A DNA stretch of 64,000 nt from Dyadobacter jiangsuensis (GCF_003014695.1 NZ_PYAS01000003.1:590077-654076), one strand, 5' to 3'; positions 1-10,876 are shown, counted from the first letter of the stretch. Program-made: numbers and translations. The notes: generated by a model from the letters alone, not told the origin.

Positions 1-2
1 AG

Positions 3-3000
3 TATGTGGTCATTTATCGTAAAACCACCGGGTTACAAGAGTATTACAAGAAGTTCCGGCTTCCGGTCGAGGGGCAGATTAAAAACGAACAGAATTCCAT
101 ACAATCAATACAAAAAGAAGTGGAGAAGGCAGGTTATCAGTTTATTGGAATTTCAACTTTGAAAGCCAATGAGGATGCCTATTCGGCCACCTTTGAAAAA
201 CTCGTGTATGCCGACAAACCCTATGACAACTATAAGGTGTATTGTCCCGGTTGCGGGCAGAAACCGGACGACGGGCAAGCCGTGATTTTCTCACGTCCGA
301 AAGACAAATTAGTCCCGCAAACTGCCCGGATCGAAAAAGCCTTATTCAATATAGAAACCACCGAACCGCCGACAATGACCTTTAAGGGGAAACTGGCCTA
401 CCAGTTTGCCGATGCTGGCAAAGACGGTGCGGAAGCGAAGCCGCTTGGAAATACACAAGTTCACTTGCAGGTTGTGTATCAGGATATGGAAAGCAAGAAT
501 GTTACATCCGGCATACCCGGAAATGGCGACGATGACATTACCGCTTTCCATAAAAATTACAGCCAGAGCCTGGACACCCGGGTAACCGGCCCAGACGGCT
601 CTTTTGAGTTCAAAGTGAAAATGAAAGCGCCCATGCCTCTGGGGCAGTTGGCCAGAACTCCGCTGACGGGTTCGGGGGAGTTTAAGCGAGGGGGGAGAAT
701 TTACAAACGCACCCTGCGTGTTGTCGTCGACAACGAATATTATGCCAGCCCGGCAGCAGATTTTGGCATATCTGTCGATCAGATCATGACACCTCAGGGC
801 TCTTTCGATTTTAACACCATCATTGCCAAAGTGAAGAGTTATGGACTGCTGGTACAAGTCAAGTCGGATACGACCGCCATTCAAAAGGCAGGGTATAAAC
901 AGAATTTGTTGGGGATAAAGATTTCAGTACTGCGCGCAGTCAACAAGAAAATAGGTGTTCCGGGCGTATACACGGGACCGCCCGTGGACGAGGGCGCCGG
1001 GATACAGACGATCAGGAAAATCGATGGGAATTCATTCAGAGAGATTGCTTCCGGTAAATCGGACGTAAACGGGACGATTACCTTCCCGAGAATGGTTAAG
1101 GCCAAGGTGGAGAACGATCTGTACTTCATTGCTACCGAACAGTCGGACGATGGGTTAAATAACTACAAATTGGTTTCGCTGAAAAGGATCACCACCAATG
1201 AATCGTGGCTGGGAGTGTACGAAACCGATGTAAACAAACTCAGTGCAGATCAGATCAAAGCTTCGGACAAAATCGGCCCTGAGGGTAAAAAGAGAACTAT
1301 CGCCGGGGGAGCAAAGATTAACTGCCGGAAGGGCTATAAATTCAGGTTCAAACTTGACGGAGGAGGGGCCGACTATACCAAAGAACTTTACCTGGATGTG
1401 CCGGAGGACGCCATTAAAATTGCCGAGTATTTCAAGTATAAAGATTGGACACCCATTCCGATAGAGTCCTGTCAGGAGGCCAACAAATACTGGATAAGGG
1501 ATGAAATTCAAGATTCGCCTATCAACAGGAAGGTCTTATTGAACGAAAGTTTAATTGCTCCTTCCTCGGGAGGGATTAGTGTGGGCACTGCCATTGAAAA
1601 CAAATCCGGAGTCGTTTTCGCAGACCAATATCAATGGATCAAATCAGACGTAGTACAGCGTTACTTGAAACCAGGCCCGCCAACTGTGCGCATCCGTGTC
1701 GTCGATAAATCAAATCCTACACAGGGTATCAAGGGAGCCCTGGTAGCGCTAAGCTATGAACCCGAGGACGGGTCGGTTGGTACCATGAACAGAATGACCG
1801 ACGAAAATGGAAGCATCACCCCCTTTACACTCAAACCCGGCAAGAATGCCAAAGTGAAGATCCTAGCAAAGGGATATAATTTCTATGCTGTAAGTACTTC
1901 CGGTATTAAAATCAAAGAAACCCCGGCAATCTGTTCGGAATGCGCCGATTGTGTATGCATTGGAGAACTTCTCCTTGGGCAAAACAGCAATTACCCGGCG
2001 GTACTGATGGAGCCTAACACGCACATTACGGGCAGGGCGATCGATTACGACACGAAATCGGATCAAGATAAAGTGCTGTCGTTCACGGGTAACAAAGTAC
2101 CTGTCACGGTTGCGAGCCAGGGGGGCGATTTCGGAAAACCTCAAAAAGGTGCAGTGCAAGCATCCTCTCCCGGCAGTAAAATATCCGAAGTTGGAGCCAC
2201 AGCGCCGAAAGTCAACCAGCTATCAGGAAAAGGCAAGGTGACGCCGACGGCCCTTCCTGAACTGGGCTCGGGGCAAAGCATGGAAGCTTACGTGCAGGCA
2301 GATGACGGGTATATATTCAAAACGCAGTTTAATAACGGGATGTGGAAGTTTGATATCGATGCGCCGTCGACCGCTAAAATCCTCAAAGTAATTCCGGTAA
2401 ACATCAGTTATTTCAACGAAGAGCGGAATATTAATACGGAACTGCCCAAACCCACGACCCTTTCAGAAGGGAGGTTCAATATCAATGCCGGCGATATTGA
2501 TATCTATCAACGCGATCACCGGATCACGTTCAAGATTTTCGAAAAAGGTCCGTCGGGAAAAGGCGTGCGTGGAGCCCAAGTTAAACTCTTTGGAAAAAAT
2601 GACCCGGGCTTCGTTTTTGGCCCCAGTGACGAGAGCGGCCTTGTGGAAACCAGGTTCAAAAACGTTTCGACAGACAACCTTTATGTAGACATCTCGGCAC
2701 CGGGTTACGTCACGCAGACCGTGTCGGTAACCAATCAGGAAAGTAAAATCCCTAAACCCAAAACCGTGTTACTGGAACCTGCGGCAGTTGTCAATGGGGT
2801 AGTAGTCACAAAATCGGCACAAGGTGCCGAGGTCCCTTTGGAAGGTGCATTGGTGTTTGTATCTGCTGGCAAAAACGCTTCCGTGAAATACAGTACCCTT
2901 TCCAAAAAGGACGGCTCCTTTTCGCTGGACGTGGATAAAAACTTATCCAATTGCACCATAGAAGCAAGCTATAACCAGGGCGAATCGGGCCCTACGTATA

Positions 3001-5768
3001 TCGGTGTTAGTGCAAACCAGGTGATCCCTCAGGCCAAAGGGCAGTCATTGAAACTGACTATCACCACATTCGATAAATTCAGCATTGCATCGATATGGGG
3101 CTTTCCGGTTACGATCAAAAAAATAGATCCCAAAACCATGAAGGTAACCGGCGTGGTTAATCTCGCGGATCCCGGATTCGGGCCTTTCGGTACGCTGAAA
3201 GAAAAGCTGACGGCAAGGTTTGAAAATGTGGCGTTCAAACCGAATCCGGAAAAGCCGAAGGAAGGTATTCCGGCCAGCGAAACGGTGGAACTGGAAGACG
3301 GCGTTTTGGATCAACTCGTATACCATACCACGCCCAATATTGTGGTGAAGGATATTAAGTATAATGTCAAGCTGACCTCGCTGGATGCCGTTGCCAATGC
3401 GGGTAAGCTGAAAATCATCAGAACGCCGGGGACATTGAAGGGGAAAATCCTGGCGCAGGCGCAGGTCATTGATAATTCGTTCAACTTCTCCGAAAATCTC
3501 TTCAATCCCGGTAAAAATCAGCTATTTCTGTCGGATACGACACTCAGTACCGGCAAACCGGCTGTGGTAGCCTTCGACTCCGAGAAAAGCAATATCAAGT
3601 GGACCAACTTTGCCATTTCCCAGAAGGACGGCTCACCTATGAAGCTCAAATTCCTGGCTTTCAATGCCACCAGCGCATTGAACGGGTCGAGGTTGATTCA
3701 GGACGAAATACACCTTGCTCCGGAGATTGAATGCCATGTTAAAGACGCCATTCCTTCCGAATTTAAAATAAAAATTGGCGACCTGGTTATCAAGAACAAC
3801 ACCATCGATAAAAAATCAGGCGAAACGCCACTTACATTCCCTTTGGCGGGAGATTGGAGCGTCGAAATCCGGAACTGGGAGCTCGACTTTAAAAAAGGGG
3901 GATTCTATTCTACCAAAGGCGTTGTTAAAACCGGGAAAGTCGATATTCCTATCAAGGAATTCAATCTGAGAAGCGACTTTTTCAAGCTGGATGCCGATCC
4001 GAAGGACCTGGAACTGGCAGGTGTGGCAAAATTGAACCTGGGCGGAAAGGCATACTTTGGTTATGACGCGCAAACAGGCTCCGACAAGAAGGGGCACTGG
4101 TCGATGGTCATCGTGCCGGAAGGCGATTCCCCGGCAGCAAAATTACCGGCAGGCTCGCTGCCAGGCTTAACCGATGTGCTGGAATTTCAAACGGTTTCCC
4201 TGCTGGACAATGGTCAGGATGTGGTGACCTTCGGCTCCGGCAATAAGTCATTCCGGTATTTTAATATTATCGATGTGCGCCCTACTACCATAGAAACGGG
4301 GCCCGACTGGTTTGCATTTGATTCGGGGCTGTCCACCGGCATACCCAATGCCCCTAAGGATGTTTCGATGCGGTTTATCTATTCCAAGCCCAAGGGGACT
4401 AATGCGATTAAGCTTAAAACCATGATTCCGGGGAAATATCAATTTGAGACCAGCGGATACCTCAATTTTGAGGCACTCAATGTGAAAGACGCCGACGGTG
4501 GGTCGAGCAACGGGATCTATTTTGCGGATGGCATCATTGCGATGAAAGGGTTCGTGGAGGAGCCAGAAAAGTTACATATCGACAATGTGCTGCTGATCCA
4601 TACTGCCAATTCCACGCACATCACCCACAATCGGAACCTGGACCTGAACCTTGAAAGGGATCTGCTGAAACTCAAAGACAATCCGATATATACGACTAAT
4701 GACGATGTGAGCAACAAAACGGATTATACCAAGAATCAGCTGAGTATGACACTGGAAGGCAAAACCGGGTTATCGGAGCTGTACTGTCATCAAAGGGTGG
4801 AGGGTAAGCAATGGAAGCTGATGACATTTTCAGGATTGCCGAATGGTTTTGAAATGTGGAAAAAAGAAGAAAAAAACCGTCTGTCATTTACCGCGCATGG
4901 CGAAATCATAGCTGATAATCAGAACATCGGACTGGATGGAATTCCGGCGCCGGGCGGTTTGGGAGAGCTAAGCCTTGTGTATGATTTTAAAAATAGCCGT
5001 CTTACCGGAACACTGCAAATGCCTCCGATAGATATTCCTCCCTCGATGACTTTCTCGGGCGGAATAGGGCAGGTAAGAGTTGATAAAAATGGAATCTATA
5101 TTGTTGGTTCGGGCACTCTGGAAAATGTACCATTGCCTATACCGACAACATTGAAAGCGGGTTTGATGCTGGGCTATTATAATAGCCAGGACCTTAGCGA
5201 TGCGACGAGCGTTTTGTTTGCCAATAGCCATCGCAAAAACCTCCCATGCTCATTCAATTCAACTTTTAAGGGCATTTATGCAACCGGCGAAATGAACCTT
5301 CCCGGAGGAATCGGCAATTTCAATCATGTTTACGGACTACCTGGTGCCCAGGCCGAAGTAGGCGTTGATATTTATGCTGATGGCTACGTGTATGGCAACT
5401 ATGAAAATGGTGCCCTGTCATTTGGTGCCGGGCTGGGTGTTGGGGCAAAGGCCTATGCATATGGAACACTCTTATCAGTCAGGGCTGGTGGGGAGGTTTA
5501 TGTAAATGGCGGAGTGGATGCGCGGCTGACTGCGTCGACCAGCCCTCCCGGTGCCAGTCTCTCTTTGTCGTCGAATATTGGGGCAGGCTTTAACGCTACC
5601 CTCACGGAAGCGTTTTCAGGACTTGCCCTACCACCTTTGCGGGCAGATATGCAATTGATTGTAACGGGGAATGCCACAGTTGGCAAGGGAAGCTCACCCA
5701 GTGTCAATTTCGATATCACACCGAAGTGGACGGCAGGGGGCAATACCTGTACTTCAAATACACCTTAA
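3..5768 (+). CDS. Giant beta-rich surface/exported protein, 5' end outside window
   Basis: The reading frame is open from the first bases of the window, so the true start and any signal peptide lie upstream; about 1920 residues are visible. I do not recognise the protein as a whole. It contains several carboxypeptidase-regulatory-like beta-sandwich stretches (about residues 560-625, 838-911 and 918-990, with typical V-x-G-A-x-V and D-E-x-G turns). It also has a CPGC pair near residue 80, a Cys cluster (CSECADCVC) near 645, and a Gly/Ala/Tyr-rich C-terminal 200 residues that read as repetitive beta strands. No T9SS sorting domain is evident at the C-terminus. The next gene starts 11 bases after the stop and the one after that follows closely, suggesting an operon with two fibronectin type III proteins and a lipoprotein. 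A structural cell-surface role is inference. Confidence 0.8.
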   Translation, partial: YVVIYRKTTGLQEYYKKFRLPVEGQIKNEQNSIQSIQKEVEKAGYQFIGISTLKANEDAYSATFEKLVYADKPYDNYKVYCPGCGQKPDDGQAVIFSRPKDKLVPQTARIEKALFNIETTEPPTMTFKGKLAYQFADAGKDGAEAKPLGNTQVHLQVVYQDMESKNVTSGIPGNGDDDITAFHKNYSQSLDTRVTGPDGSFEFKVKMKAPMPLGQLARTPLTGSGEFKRGGRIYKRTLRVVVDNEYYASPAADFGISVDQIMTPQGSFDFNTIIAKVKSYGLLVQVKSDTTAIQKAGYKQNLLGIKISVLRAVNKKIGVPGVYTGPPVDEGAGIQTIRKIDGNSFREIASGKSDVNGTITFPRMVKAKVENDLYFIATEQSDDGLNNYKLVSLKRITTNESWLGVYETDVNKLSADQIKASDKIGPEGKKRTIAGGAKINCRKGYKFRFKLDGGGADYTKELYLDVPEDAIKIAEYFKYKDWTPIPIESCQEANKYWIRDEIQDSPINRKVLLNESLIAPSSGGISVGTAIENKSGVVFADQYQWIKSDVVQRYLKPGPPTVRIRVVDKSNPTQGIKGALVALSYEPEDGSVGTMNRMTDENGSITPFTLKPGKNAKVKILAKGYNFYAVSTSGIKIKETPAICSECADCVCIGELLLGQNSNYPAVLMEPNTHITGRAIDYDTKSDQDKVLSFTGNKVPVTVASQGGDFGKPQKGAVQASSPGSKISEVGATAPKVNQLSGKGKVTPTALPELGSGQSMEAYVQADDGYIFKTQFNNGMWKFDIDAPSTAKILKVIPVNISYFNEERNINTELPKPTTLSEGRFNINAGDIDIYQRDHRITFKIFEKGPSGKGVRGAQVKLFGKNDPGFVFGPSDESGLVETRFKNVSTDNLYVDISAPGYVTQTVSVTNQESKIPKPKTVLLEPAAVVNGVVVTKSAQGAEVPLEGALVFVSAGKNASVKYSTLSKKDGSFSLDVDKNLSNCTIEASYNQGESGPTYIGVSANQVIPQAKGQSLKLTITTFDKFSIASIWGFPVTIKKIDPKTMKVTGVVNLADPGFGPFGTLKEKLTARFENVAFKPNPEKPKEGIPASETVELEDGVLDQLVYHTTPNIVVKDIKYNVKLTSLDAVANAGKLKIIRTPGTLKGKILAQAQVIDNSFNFSENLFNPGKNQLFLSDTTLSTGKPAVVAFDSEKSNIKWTNFAISQKDGSPMKLKFLAFNATSALNGSRLIQDEIHLAPEIECHVKDAIPSEFKIKIGDLVIKNNTIDKKSGETPLTFPLAGDWSVEIRNWELDFKKGGFYSTKGVVKTGKVDIPIKEFNLRSDFFKLDADPKDLELAGVAKLNLGGKAYFGYDAQTGSDKKGHWSMVIVPEGDSPAAKLPAGSLPGLTDVLEFQTVSLLDNGQDVVTFGSGNKSFRYFNIIDVRPTTIETGPDWFAFDSGLSTGIPNAPKDVSMRFIYSKPKGTNAIKLKTMIPGKYQFETSGYLNFEALNVKDADGGSSNGIYFADGIIAMKGFVEEPEKLHIDNVLLIHTANSTHITHNRNLDLNLERDLLKLKDNPIYTTNDDVSNKTDYTKNQLSMTLEGKTGLSELYCHQRVEGKQWKLMTFSGLPNGFEMWKKEEKNRLSFTAHGEIIADNQNIGLDGIPAPGGLGELSLVYDFKNSRLTGTLQMPPIDIPPSMTFSGGIGQVRVDKNGIYIVGSGTLENVPLPIPTTLKAGLMLGYYNSQDLSDATSVLFANSHRKNLPCSFNSTFKGIYATGEMNLPGGIGNFNHVYGLPGAQAEVGVDIYADGYVYGNYENGALSFGAGLGVGAKAYAYGTLLSVRAGGEVYVNGGVDARLTASTSPPGASLSLSSNIGAGFNATLTEAFSGLALPPLRADMQLIVTGNATVGKGSSPSVNFDITPKWTAGGNTCTSNTP

Positions 5769-5779
5769 TGTGTCTGAAA

Positions 5780-7786
5780 ATGAAACGATTAATTAAATGT
5801 GCCTGGTTGTTGTTTGCGCTATTGGCACTGGAAACAAAAGCCCAGCAAGCTAGTGCAACCGCCGGCCCGTATGGCGTCTTTATTCAGTTCGAAAAGCTGC
5901 TGCATGGGCCGCAGTATGTCATTGAAAGGCTTCTGGTTGGAGGCGGCAGCTCCGCCAGACCTGATTGGAAACCCGTTTGCACGACCAGCAAGCCACCCCA
6001 AAGTGCGGCAGACCTCGCGGCCCGTTTGACGTTTTTAGCCGGTAAGAATCCGCTATACAACATCCCGAACGATTCGTTAACGACATCGGTATTTGAAAGC
6101 TATCGCACATCATCGGCCGTGGATTCACTGGGAGCTTATGCATCCAACCCGCAATACCTGGAAGCGTTCGGGCTCGGCTACCTGGATACCGAAGTAGAGC
6201 AGGGAAAACGTTACGACTACCGAATTCGCCAGCTCAAAACGACAGGTGCGGCAGTTTACCACAATCCTCCCACAGTAAGTGTACCCGGTTCGAAGATGGC
6301 CACCACCGTCCAATCATTGGGTTACACAGCTACGGGCACCGTGGTCAAAATCAGGTACAACATCAAGAGAGCAAGACCGGATATCGCCGGCGTACGGGTG
6401 ATGCGTGCCTCCTACGCGCAGACGGGTTTCGTCGATTGCCCGGCCGAATGGGCTTTCATGAAAGGACAAAAAGACTCGGTGTTGTTGGAAATATCCGATT
6501 ACAACGCGCGGCGAAAAATGCTGTACAGCTATGTGGTGTATTTAAAAGATTTTCTAGGGAATGAAAGTGCTGCTTCCGATACTGTAACCCTTGCCAATTT
6601 ACGCCCACAGGAGGAGATACCAGCCATAATGGACCTTCGCACGAAGTCGGAAGAGGATTATGACGCCATTGGCATTTCGTGGAAACTGACTTCGACGAAA
6701 AATCTCCGGGCTATCGAAATCTGGCGGAGTGATAATTTCGACTCGGGCTACCAATTAATCGGGACAGCTTCTGCCTCGGATACCAGCTATTATGATCAGG
6801 CAGTGGAGCCTGTACGCGGATATTACTATCAAGTCAGGCTGAACGGCGTGTACGACAGATCCGGGGAGTCGGTCCGTGTTTCCGGCATGTTGAAAGCCAG
6901 CCGTCCGGCTTTAATAAAGCCATCGAATTTGAGTGTTACTGAAATCAGGGACACCCTCTATTTCCGTTGGCAATCGGCAGATTATGATACGCATGGCTAT
7001 TATTTGTATTACGCAACCAACGATTCGGATTCGCTCACACAATATTCCGGGGTGATATTGGCGACGGGTTCTGATTTGACTTACAAGGTTGCGGTCAGCA
7101 AACTGGCCATTGGCGTGGGGTATAAATGGGCTGTTGCGGCGATTAACACCAGTTATCGTATTGGTCCAATGAGCGATGCGGTTTATTCAGAGCCACGCTA
7201 CCCCGACCGTGTGGCAACGCCGATTAACCCCGAGATGCTGTACCACGAAGGCCATGCATTTCTGATGTGGGAAAACATGAAAAATATTGATCCATATATT
7301 GTAGCGTATATAGTAGAGCGTAAGGCGGGTGATGACAAGGATTTCAGAGAAGTTTACAGGCAGGCCGTTGGCGATAAGTCTGTAAATGGATATGAAGATA
7401 TTACGGTCAGAAATGGTGAAATGTACAGTTACCGTATCAAAGCAGTAAGTGTCAGTGGTAAAACAAGCGGGTACAGTACAGAGGTTGCCTATTTTAAAGA
7501 ACTCCCGGCTGTGTTACCAGCGCGCGGGCTGAACGTAATGGCTACAAACAAGGGGGTGCGGATTGCCTGGGATGCACCCCTGGATACGCCGGAAAAAGTG
7601 GTGATCTATCGCTATACCGAAAAGACGGTCGCTGCTAAGATCATAGGCAGCGTCTCAGGGAAGGAGGCTGTGTTTTTTGATAAATATGCGACACCCGGCA
7701 TTGGCTACTATTATAGCCTCGTAGCTGTGGATGCGGGTAAACGTGAAAGTGCAGCCACCGATCCGGTGGGAGTAGAGTGGCCATAA
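5780..7786 (+). CDS. Exported fibronectin type III repeat protein
   Basis: I chose the ATG at 5780, not the upstream in-frame ATG at 5726 that overlaps the preceding gene, because it gives a clean signal peptide (MKRLIKCAWLLFALLALETKA, cleavage before QQ). The mature part, about 645 residues, holds repeated FN3-type segments with recurring YYYQVRL, YSYRIKAV and YYYSLVAV strands, especially after residue 280. It ends in EWP without a T9SS sorting domain. Its partners are the giant protein just upstream and the FN3 protein 27 bases downstream. FN3 arrays in Bacteroidota usually mediate protein or glycan contacts; the binding partner here cannot be read from sequence. Confidence 0.85.
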   Translation: MKRLIKCAWLLFALLALETKAQQASATAGPYGVFIQFEKLLHGPQYVIERLLVGGGSSARPDWKPVCTTSKPPQSAADLAARLTFLAGKNPLYNIPNDSLTTSVFESYRTSSAVDSLGAYASNPQYLEAFGLGYLDTEVEQGKRYDYRIRQLKTTGAAVYHNPPTVSVPGSKMATTVQSLGYTATGTVVKIRYNIKRARPDIAGVRVMRASYAQTGFVDCPAEWAFMKGQKDSVLLEISDYNARRKMLYSYVVYLKDFLGNESAASDTVTLANLRPQEEIPAIMDLRTKSEEDYDAIGISWKLTSTKNLRAIEIWRSDNFDSGYQLIGTASASDTSYYDQAVEPVRGYYYQVRLNGVYDRSGESVRVSGMLKASRPALIKPSNLSVTEIRDTLYFRWQSADYDTHGYYLYYATNDSDSLTQYSGVILATGSDLTYKVAVSKLAIGVGYKWAVAAINTSYRIGPMSDAVYSEPRYPDRVATPINPEMLYHEGHAFLMWENMKNIDPYIVAYIVERKAGDDKDFREVYRQAVGDKSVNGYEDITVRNGEMYSYRIKAVSVSGKTSGYSTEVAYFKELPAVLPARGLNVMATNKGVRIAWDAPLDTPEKVVIYRYTEKTVAAKIIGSVSGKEAVFFDKYATPGIGYYYSLVAVDAGKRESAATDPVGVEWP

Positions 7787-7813
7787 TAAATCCGATCATA
7801 AAATTCTTGTGAA

Positions 7814-10423
7814 ATGAAGAAGCTAGTCAATGGTTTCAAGCGGGTAATGCCAGTGCTTGTGCTGGCCGTGCTATTGTTTGCCGCGAAAGGATTTTCGCAA
7901 ACTCCGGTTGCGATAAGATCCTTTGTGGTTGAGTCAAAGTCATATGGCGACATAACGCTTTCAATGAATGACCTCAACGCCAACACGAGCATCACGATAT
8001 TCATTGAAAAATCGGTAAATGGAGGAGCATACAGCGTCGTTGGATCATTTAGCTCTCAACCCTCTCAACCAAACCCAACTTATATCGCTACCGGATTAAC
8101 TGCCTCCACGCCCCATTGTTTCAGGGCGCGGGCCAGAAATTCCGCCGGTGTGTACAGTGAATATTCTCAGGAAGCCTGCGCTACCACCAACGCCCTCCCG
8201 GTGCCTTCGGGGCTTGTTGCAACTGAAATCGGACCGAACAGTGTCCGGTTAAACTGGACCAGCTATGGCGGGAAGGATAGTGGTTTAAAGGTTGCCATTG
8301 AGCGATCGACCGGCTCCGAAGGCCCATTTATACAAATTGGCACCGCCGACGGTGAATATGGTATATATACCGACAACGGCGGTCTTTCGCCCGCGACGCA
8401 GTACTGCTACCGGATCAGGGGAATTTGGGGGGCTGCGGGCAATTCAGGTTATTCCAATACAGCCTGCGCTACTACCCGGCAGACCGCGCCTGCCGCGCCG
8501 TCGGGCCTGATCGCACAATCGCTCGACCCTACCTTTCAGATTCAGTTGAATTGGATCGACGGCTCGGGCAACGAAACAGGCTTTATCGTCGAACGGGGAA
8601 CGGATGGGGTTAATTTTAGCCAAATAGTGACGGTAGGAGCCAACGTCACCCAATACAACAACACCGGTCTGCCCGCATCTACACGTTATTACTACCGCGT
8701 AAGGGCATTCAACGGCATAGGGTCATCAGGCTACACCAACGTGGCCGATGCCACTACGAATGCCAGTCCGCCCACCGCGCCCGGGAATCTCTCGGTAACA
8801 ACAGCGAGTGAAAGTCAGCTCAACCTGAGATGGACGGATAACTCGGGAAATGAAAGTGGTTTTGAAATTGAACGCTCGCCAGATGGTACCAACTTTTCAA
8901 AAATAGGGGATGCAGAGGCTAACGCAACTTCTTACCCAAGTAATGGGCTGAGTGCTAATACCCAATATTGGTACCGGGTAAGAGCTAAAAACAATGGTGG
9001 CAGCTCGGGTTATTCCAATGTGGCCAGCGCTGTGACCAGGGATATTGCCCCCGCTGCCCCTCAAAACCTGAGCGCTACCCCGGTCACCAACAAGCAGATT
9101 GATCTGAGGTGGACGGATATTACAGGGACATTTGGTCTTGAAACCGGTTATGAAGTGGAACGTTCCACGGACGGGACAACTTTTACAAAAATTGCTGACG
9201 TAGCTGCCAACCAGACCACCTATCAAAGCGCAGGATTGAACACCCTTACGAAATATTGGCACCGGATTCGGGCCAAAAATGCAATAGGCTATTCTCCGTA
9301 TTCCAATGTTGCCGAGACTACTACTTTTGACGTACCGCCTATTTCACCCACGGACCTGACCGCGGCAACAGTTTCGAGCAGCCAAATCAATTTGATGTGG
9401 AAGGATAACTCAATGAATGAATCCGGTTTTGATATTGAAAGATCGACAGACGGGACCAGCTTTTCGAAAGCAGGCGAAGCGGCAGCTAATACAAATGCTT
9501 TTCAGGACACGGGACTGACACCGGCCACAAAGTATTGGTACCGCGTCCGGTCGAGAAACTCACAGGGAGCGTCTGAGCCTACCAACATAGCCACCGCAAC
9601 AACCCGGGATGTGATTCCCAATGCTCCGTCCAACCTTGCGGCATCGGCAACTGACTATTTTTCGGTAAAACTGAATTGGTCCGATAACTCTGGCAATGAA
9701 AGAAACTTTACGATCGAGCGATCTACCGACGGAAGCAATTTTGTTTATGTGGATAGTGTGGGCAGAAACACCACGACATTTTCCAATAAAGGATTGAAAG
9801 ACCAGACAACCTATTATTTCCGGATAAGGGCGCTGAATGCCATCGGGTATTCGGGTTATTCCAACGTCGCTGTTGTAACTACGCCTAAGGCACCACTGCC
9901 GGCCAGGCCCGAAAACCTGAAAGTAACGGCGATCGACTTTGATCTGATCCGGCTCAGCTGGGATGCCGTTTCGCCTAATACCAAGACAGTGATCGTCGAG
10001 CGATCCGAAAGCCCCGATAAGAACTTTACCGAGATAGGCCGCGTGGCATACCCCGGCCGGGTTTTTGACGACCGGGAAATAATAGACGTTACCGACCACT
10101 ATTACCGGATCAAGGCTATCAACGACGCGGGCGCATCTCCGTATAGCGACATTGTGAAATTATCTGCGAATGCGATCATAACCGGCGCAGAACCTGCGGC
10201 AGACGACGACCTTGCCTACGTGCATGGCAAAATACTCTACGTCAGGCTTGGCCAGCCACGCCCTGGTCGCTTGCTGTTATATGACTTGCGGGGTGTGGTT
10301 GTCAAGAACGTGAAGCTGTCGCAGCATATGGAAGTTGACCTGAGTACCATAGGGTCGGGACTTTACATTGCCGTGATAGACGGTAACCAAAAGATAATCA
10401 GACGAAAAGTGCTTGTACATTAA
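7814..10423 (+). CDS. Secreted multi-FN3 protein with T9SS C-terminal sorting domain
   Basis: A signal peptide (residues 1-29, ending in AKGFSQ) is followed by about eight fibronectin type III domains of roughly 95 residues. Each has the pattern P-x-x-L...L-x-W-x-D-x-S-x-N-E-x-G-F-x-I-E-R-S-x-D-G and ends Y-W-Y-R-V-R-A-x-N...G-Y-S-N-V-A. The last 70 residues look like a type A T9SS sorting domain (LLLYDLRGVVVKNV ... GSGLYIAVI ... RRKVLVH), so it is expected to be exported by T9SS and attached to or released from the cell surface. The internal FN3 copies are similar enough to suggest tandem duplication. It lies third in the four-gene operon and is the only member with a recognisable sorting domain. 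Confidence 0.88.
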   Translation: MKKLVNGFKRVMPVLVLAVLLFAAKGFSQTPVAIRSFVVESKSYGDITLSMNDLNANTSITIFIEKSVNGGAYSVVGSFSSQPSQPNPTYIATGLTASTPHCFRARARNSAGVYSEYSQEACATTNALPVPSGLVATEIGPNSVRLNWTSYGGKDSGLKVAIERSTGSEGPFIQIGTADGEYGIYTDNGGLSPATQYCYRIRGIWGAAGNSGYSNTACATTRQTAPAAPSGLIAQSLDPTFQIQLNWIDGSGNETGFIVERGTDGVNFSQIVTVGANVTQYNNTGLPASTRYYYRVRAFNGIGSSGYTNVADATTNASPPTAPGNLSVTTASESQLNLRWTDNSGNESGFEIERSPDGTNFSKIGDAEANATSYPSNGLSANTQYWYRVRAKNNGGSSGYSNVASAVTRDIAPAAPQNLSATPVTNKQIDLRWTDITGTFGLETGYEVERSTDGTTFTKIADVAANQTTYQSAGLNTLTKYWHRIRAKNAIGYSPYSNVAETTTFDVPPISPTDLTAATVSSSQINLMWKDNSMNESGFDIERSTDGTSFSKAGEAAANTNAFQDTGLTPATKYWYRVRSRNSQGASEPTNIATATTRDVIPNAPSNLAASATDYFSVKLNWSDNSGNERNFTIERSTDGSNFVYVDSVGRNTTTFSNKGLKDQTTYYFRIRALNAIGYSGYSNVAVVTTPKAPLPARPENLKVTAIDFDLIRLSWDAVSPNTKTVIVERSESPDKNFTEIGRVAYPGRVFDDREIIDVTDHYYRIKAINDAGASPYSDIVKLSANAIITGAEPAADDDLAYVHGKILYVRLGQPRPGRLLLYDLRGVVVKNVKLSQHMEVDLSTIGSGLYIAVIDGNQKIIRRKVLVH

Positions 10424-10436
10424 ACCGGAACCGATC

Positions 10437-10868
10437 ATGAAAACAAACATATGCATTGTCCTTGTGGCCTTTCTGGCCGCTTGTCAACCCAAAAAAGTTG
10501 AGCCGGCCGATATTAATATCGTATGGAAAGCCAAATCTGTCAGGCAAAATGGCGTATTGGTTTACACGGAGGGGAATCCCGCTAGCACCCAGCCCGGCTA
10601 TGCCCGGTTTCGGCTCGACCTGACGGCCGGCGATCAGGTCATTTTCAGAGATGTAGACGGTCGTAAGCTTGTGGGAACGTGGTCTCTTTCCACTGACAAT
10701 AACCGGCTCATTCTTGAAAACCTCTCACCACCGCCAAGCGAATCGTCCGGGAACATCGAGTTCTATCTGACAGCACCTCCCACGCGTGAAAACCTAATGC
10801 TCAAACGCACCAACGAAAGCCGCAAAACCGGCAATAGTATCAATGAATATGAGCTGGTACCTGAATGA
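10437..10868 (+). CDS. Small lipoprotein, last gene of FN3 operon
   Basis: The start at 10437 gives MKTNICIVLVAFLAAC, a lipoprotein signal with the lipobox L-A-A-C at residue 16; an in-frame ATG at 10413 would overlap the previous gene and hide the signal. The mature protein is about 128 residues with a lipocalin-like feel (VWKAKSVRQNGVLVYTEG, VGTWSLSTDNNRLILENL, ending YELVPE), typical of small Bacteroidota lipocalin-like or DUF-type lipoproteins. No known catalytic motif is visible. It begins 13 bases after the FN3 protein and is followed at once by a strong terminator, so it closes the operon. Confidence 0.78.
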   Translation: MKTNICIVLVAFLAACQPKKVEPADINIVWKAKSVRQNGVLVYTEGNPASTQPGYARFRLDLTAGDQVIFRDVDGRKLVGTWSLSTDNNRLILENLSPPPSESSGNIEFYLTAPPTRENLMLKRTNESRKTGNSINEYELVPE

Positions 10869-10876
10869 GGTTGAAG

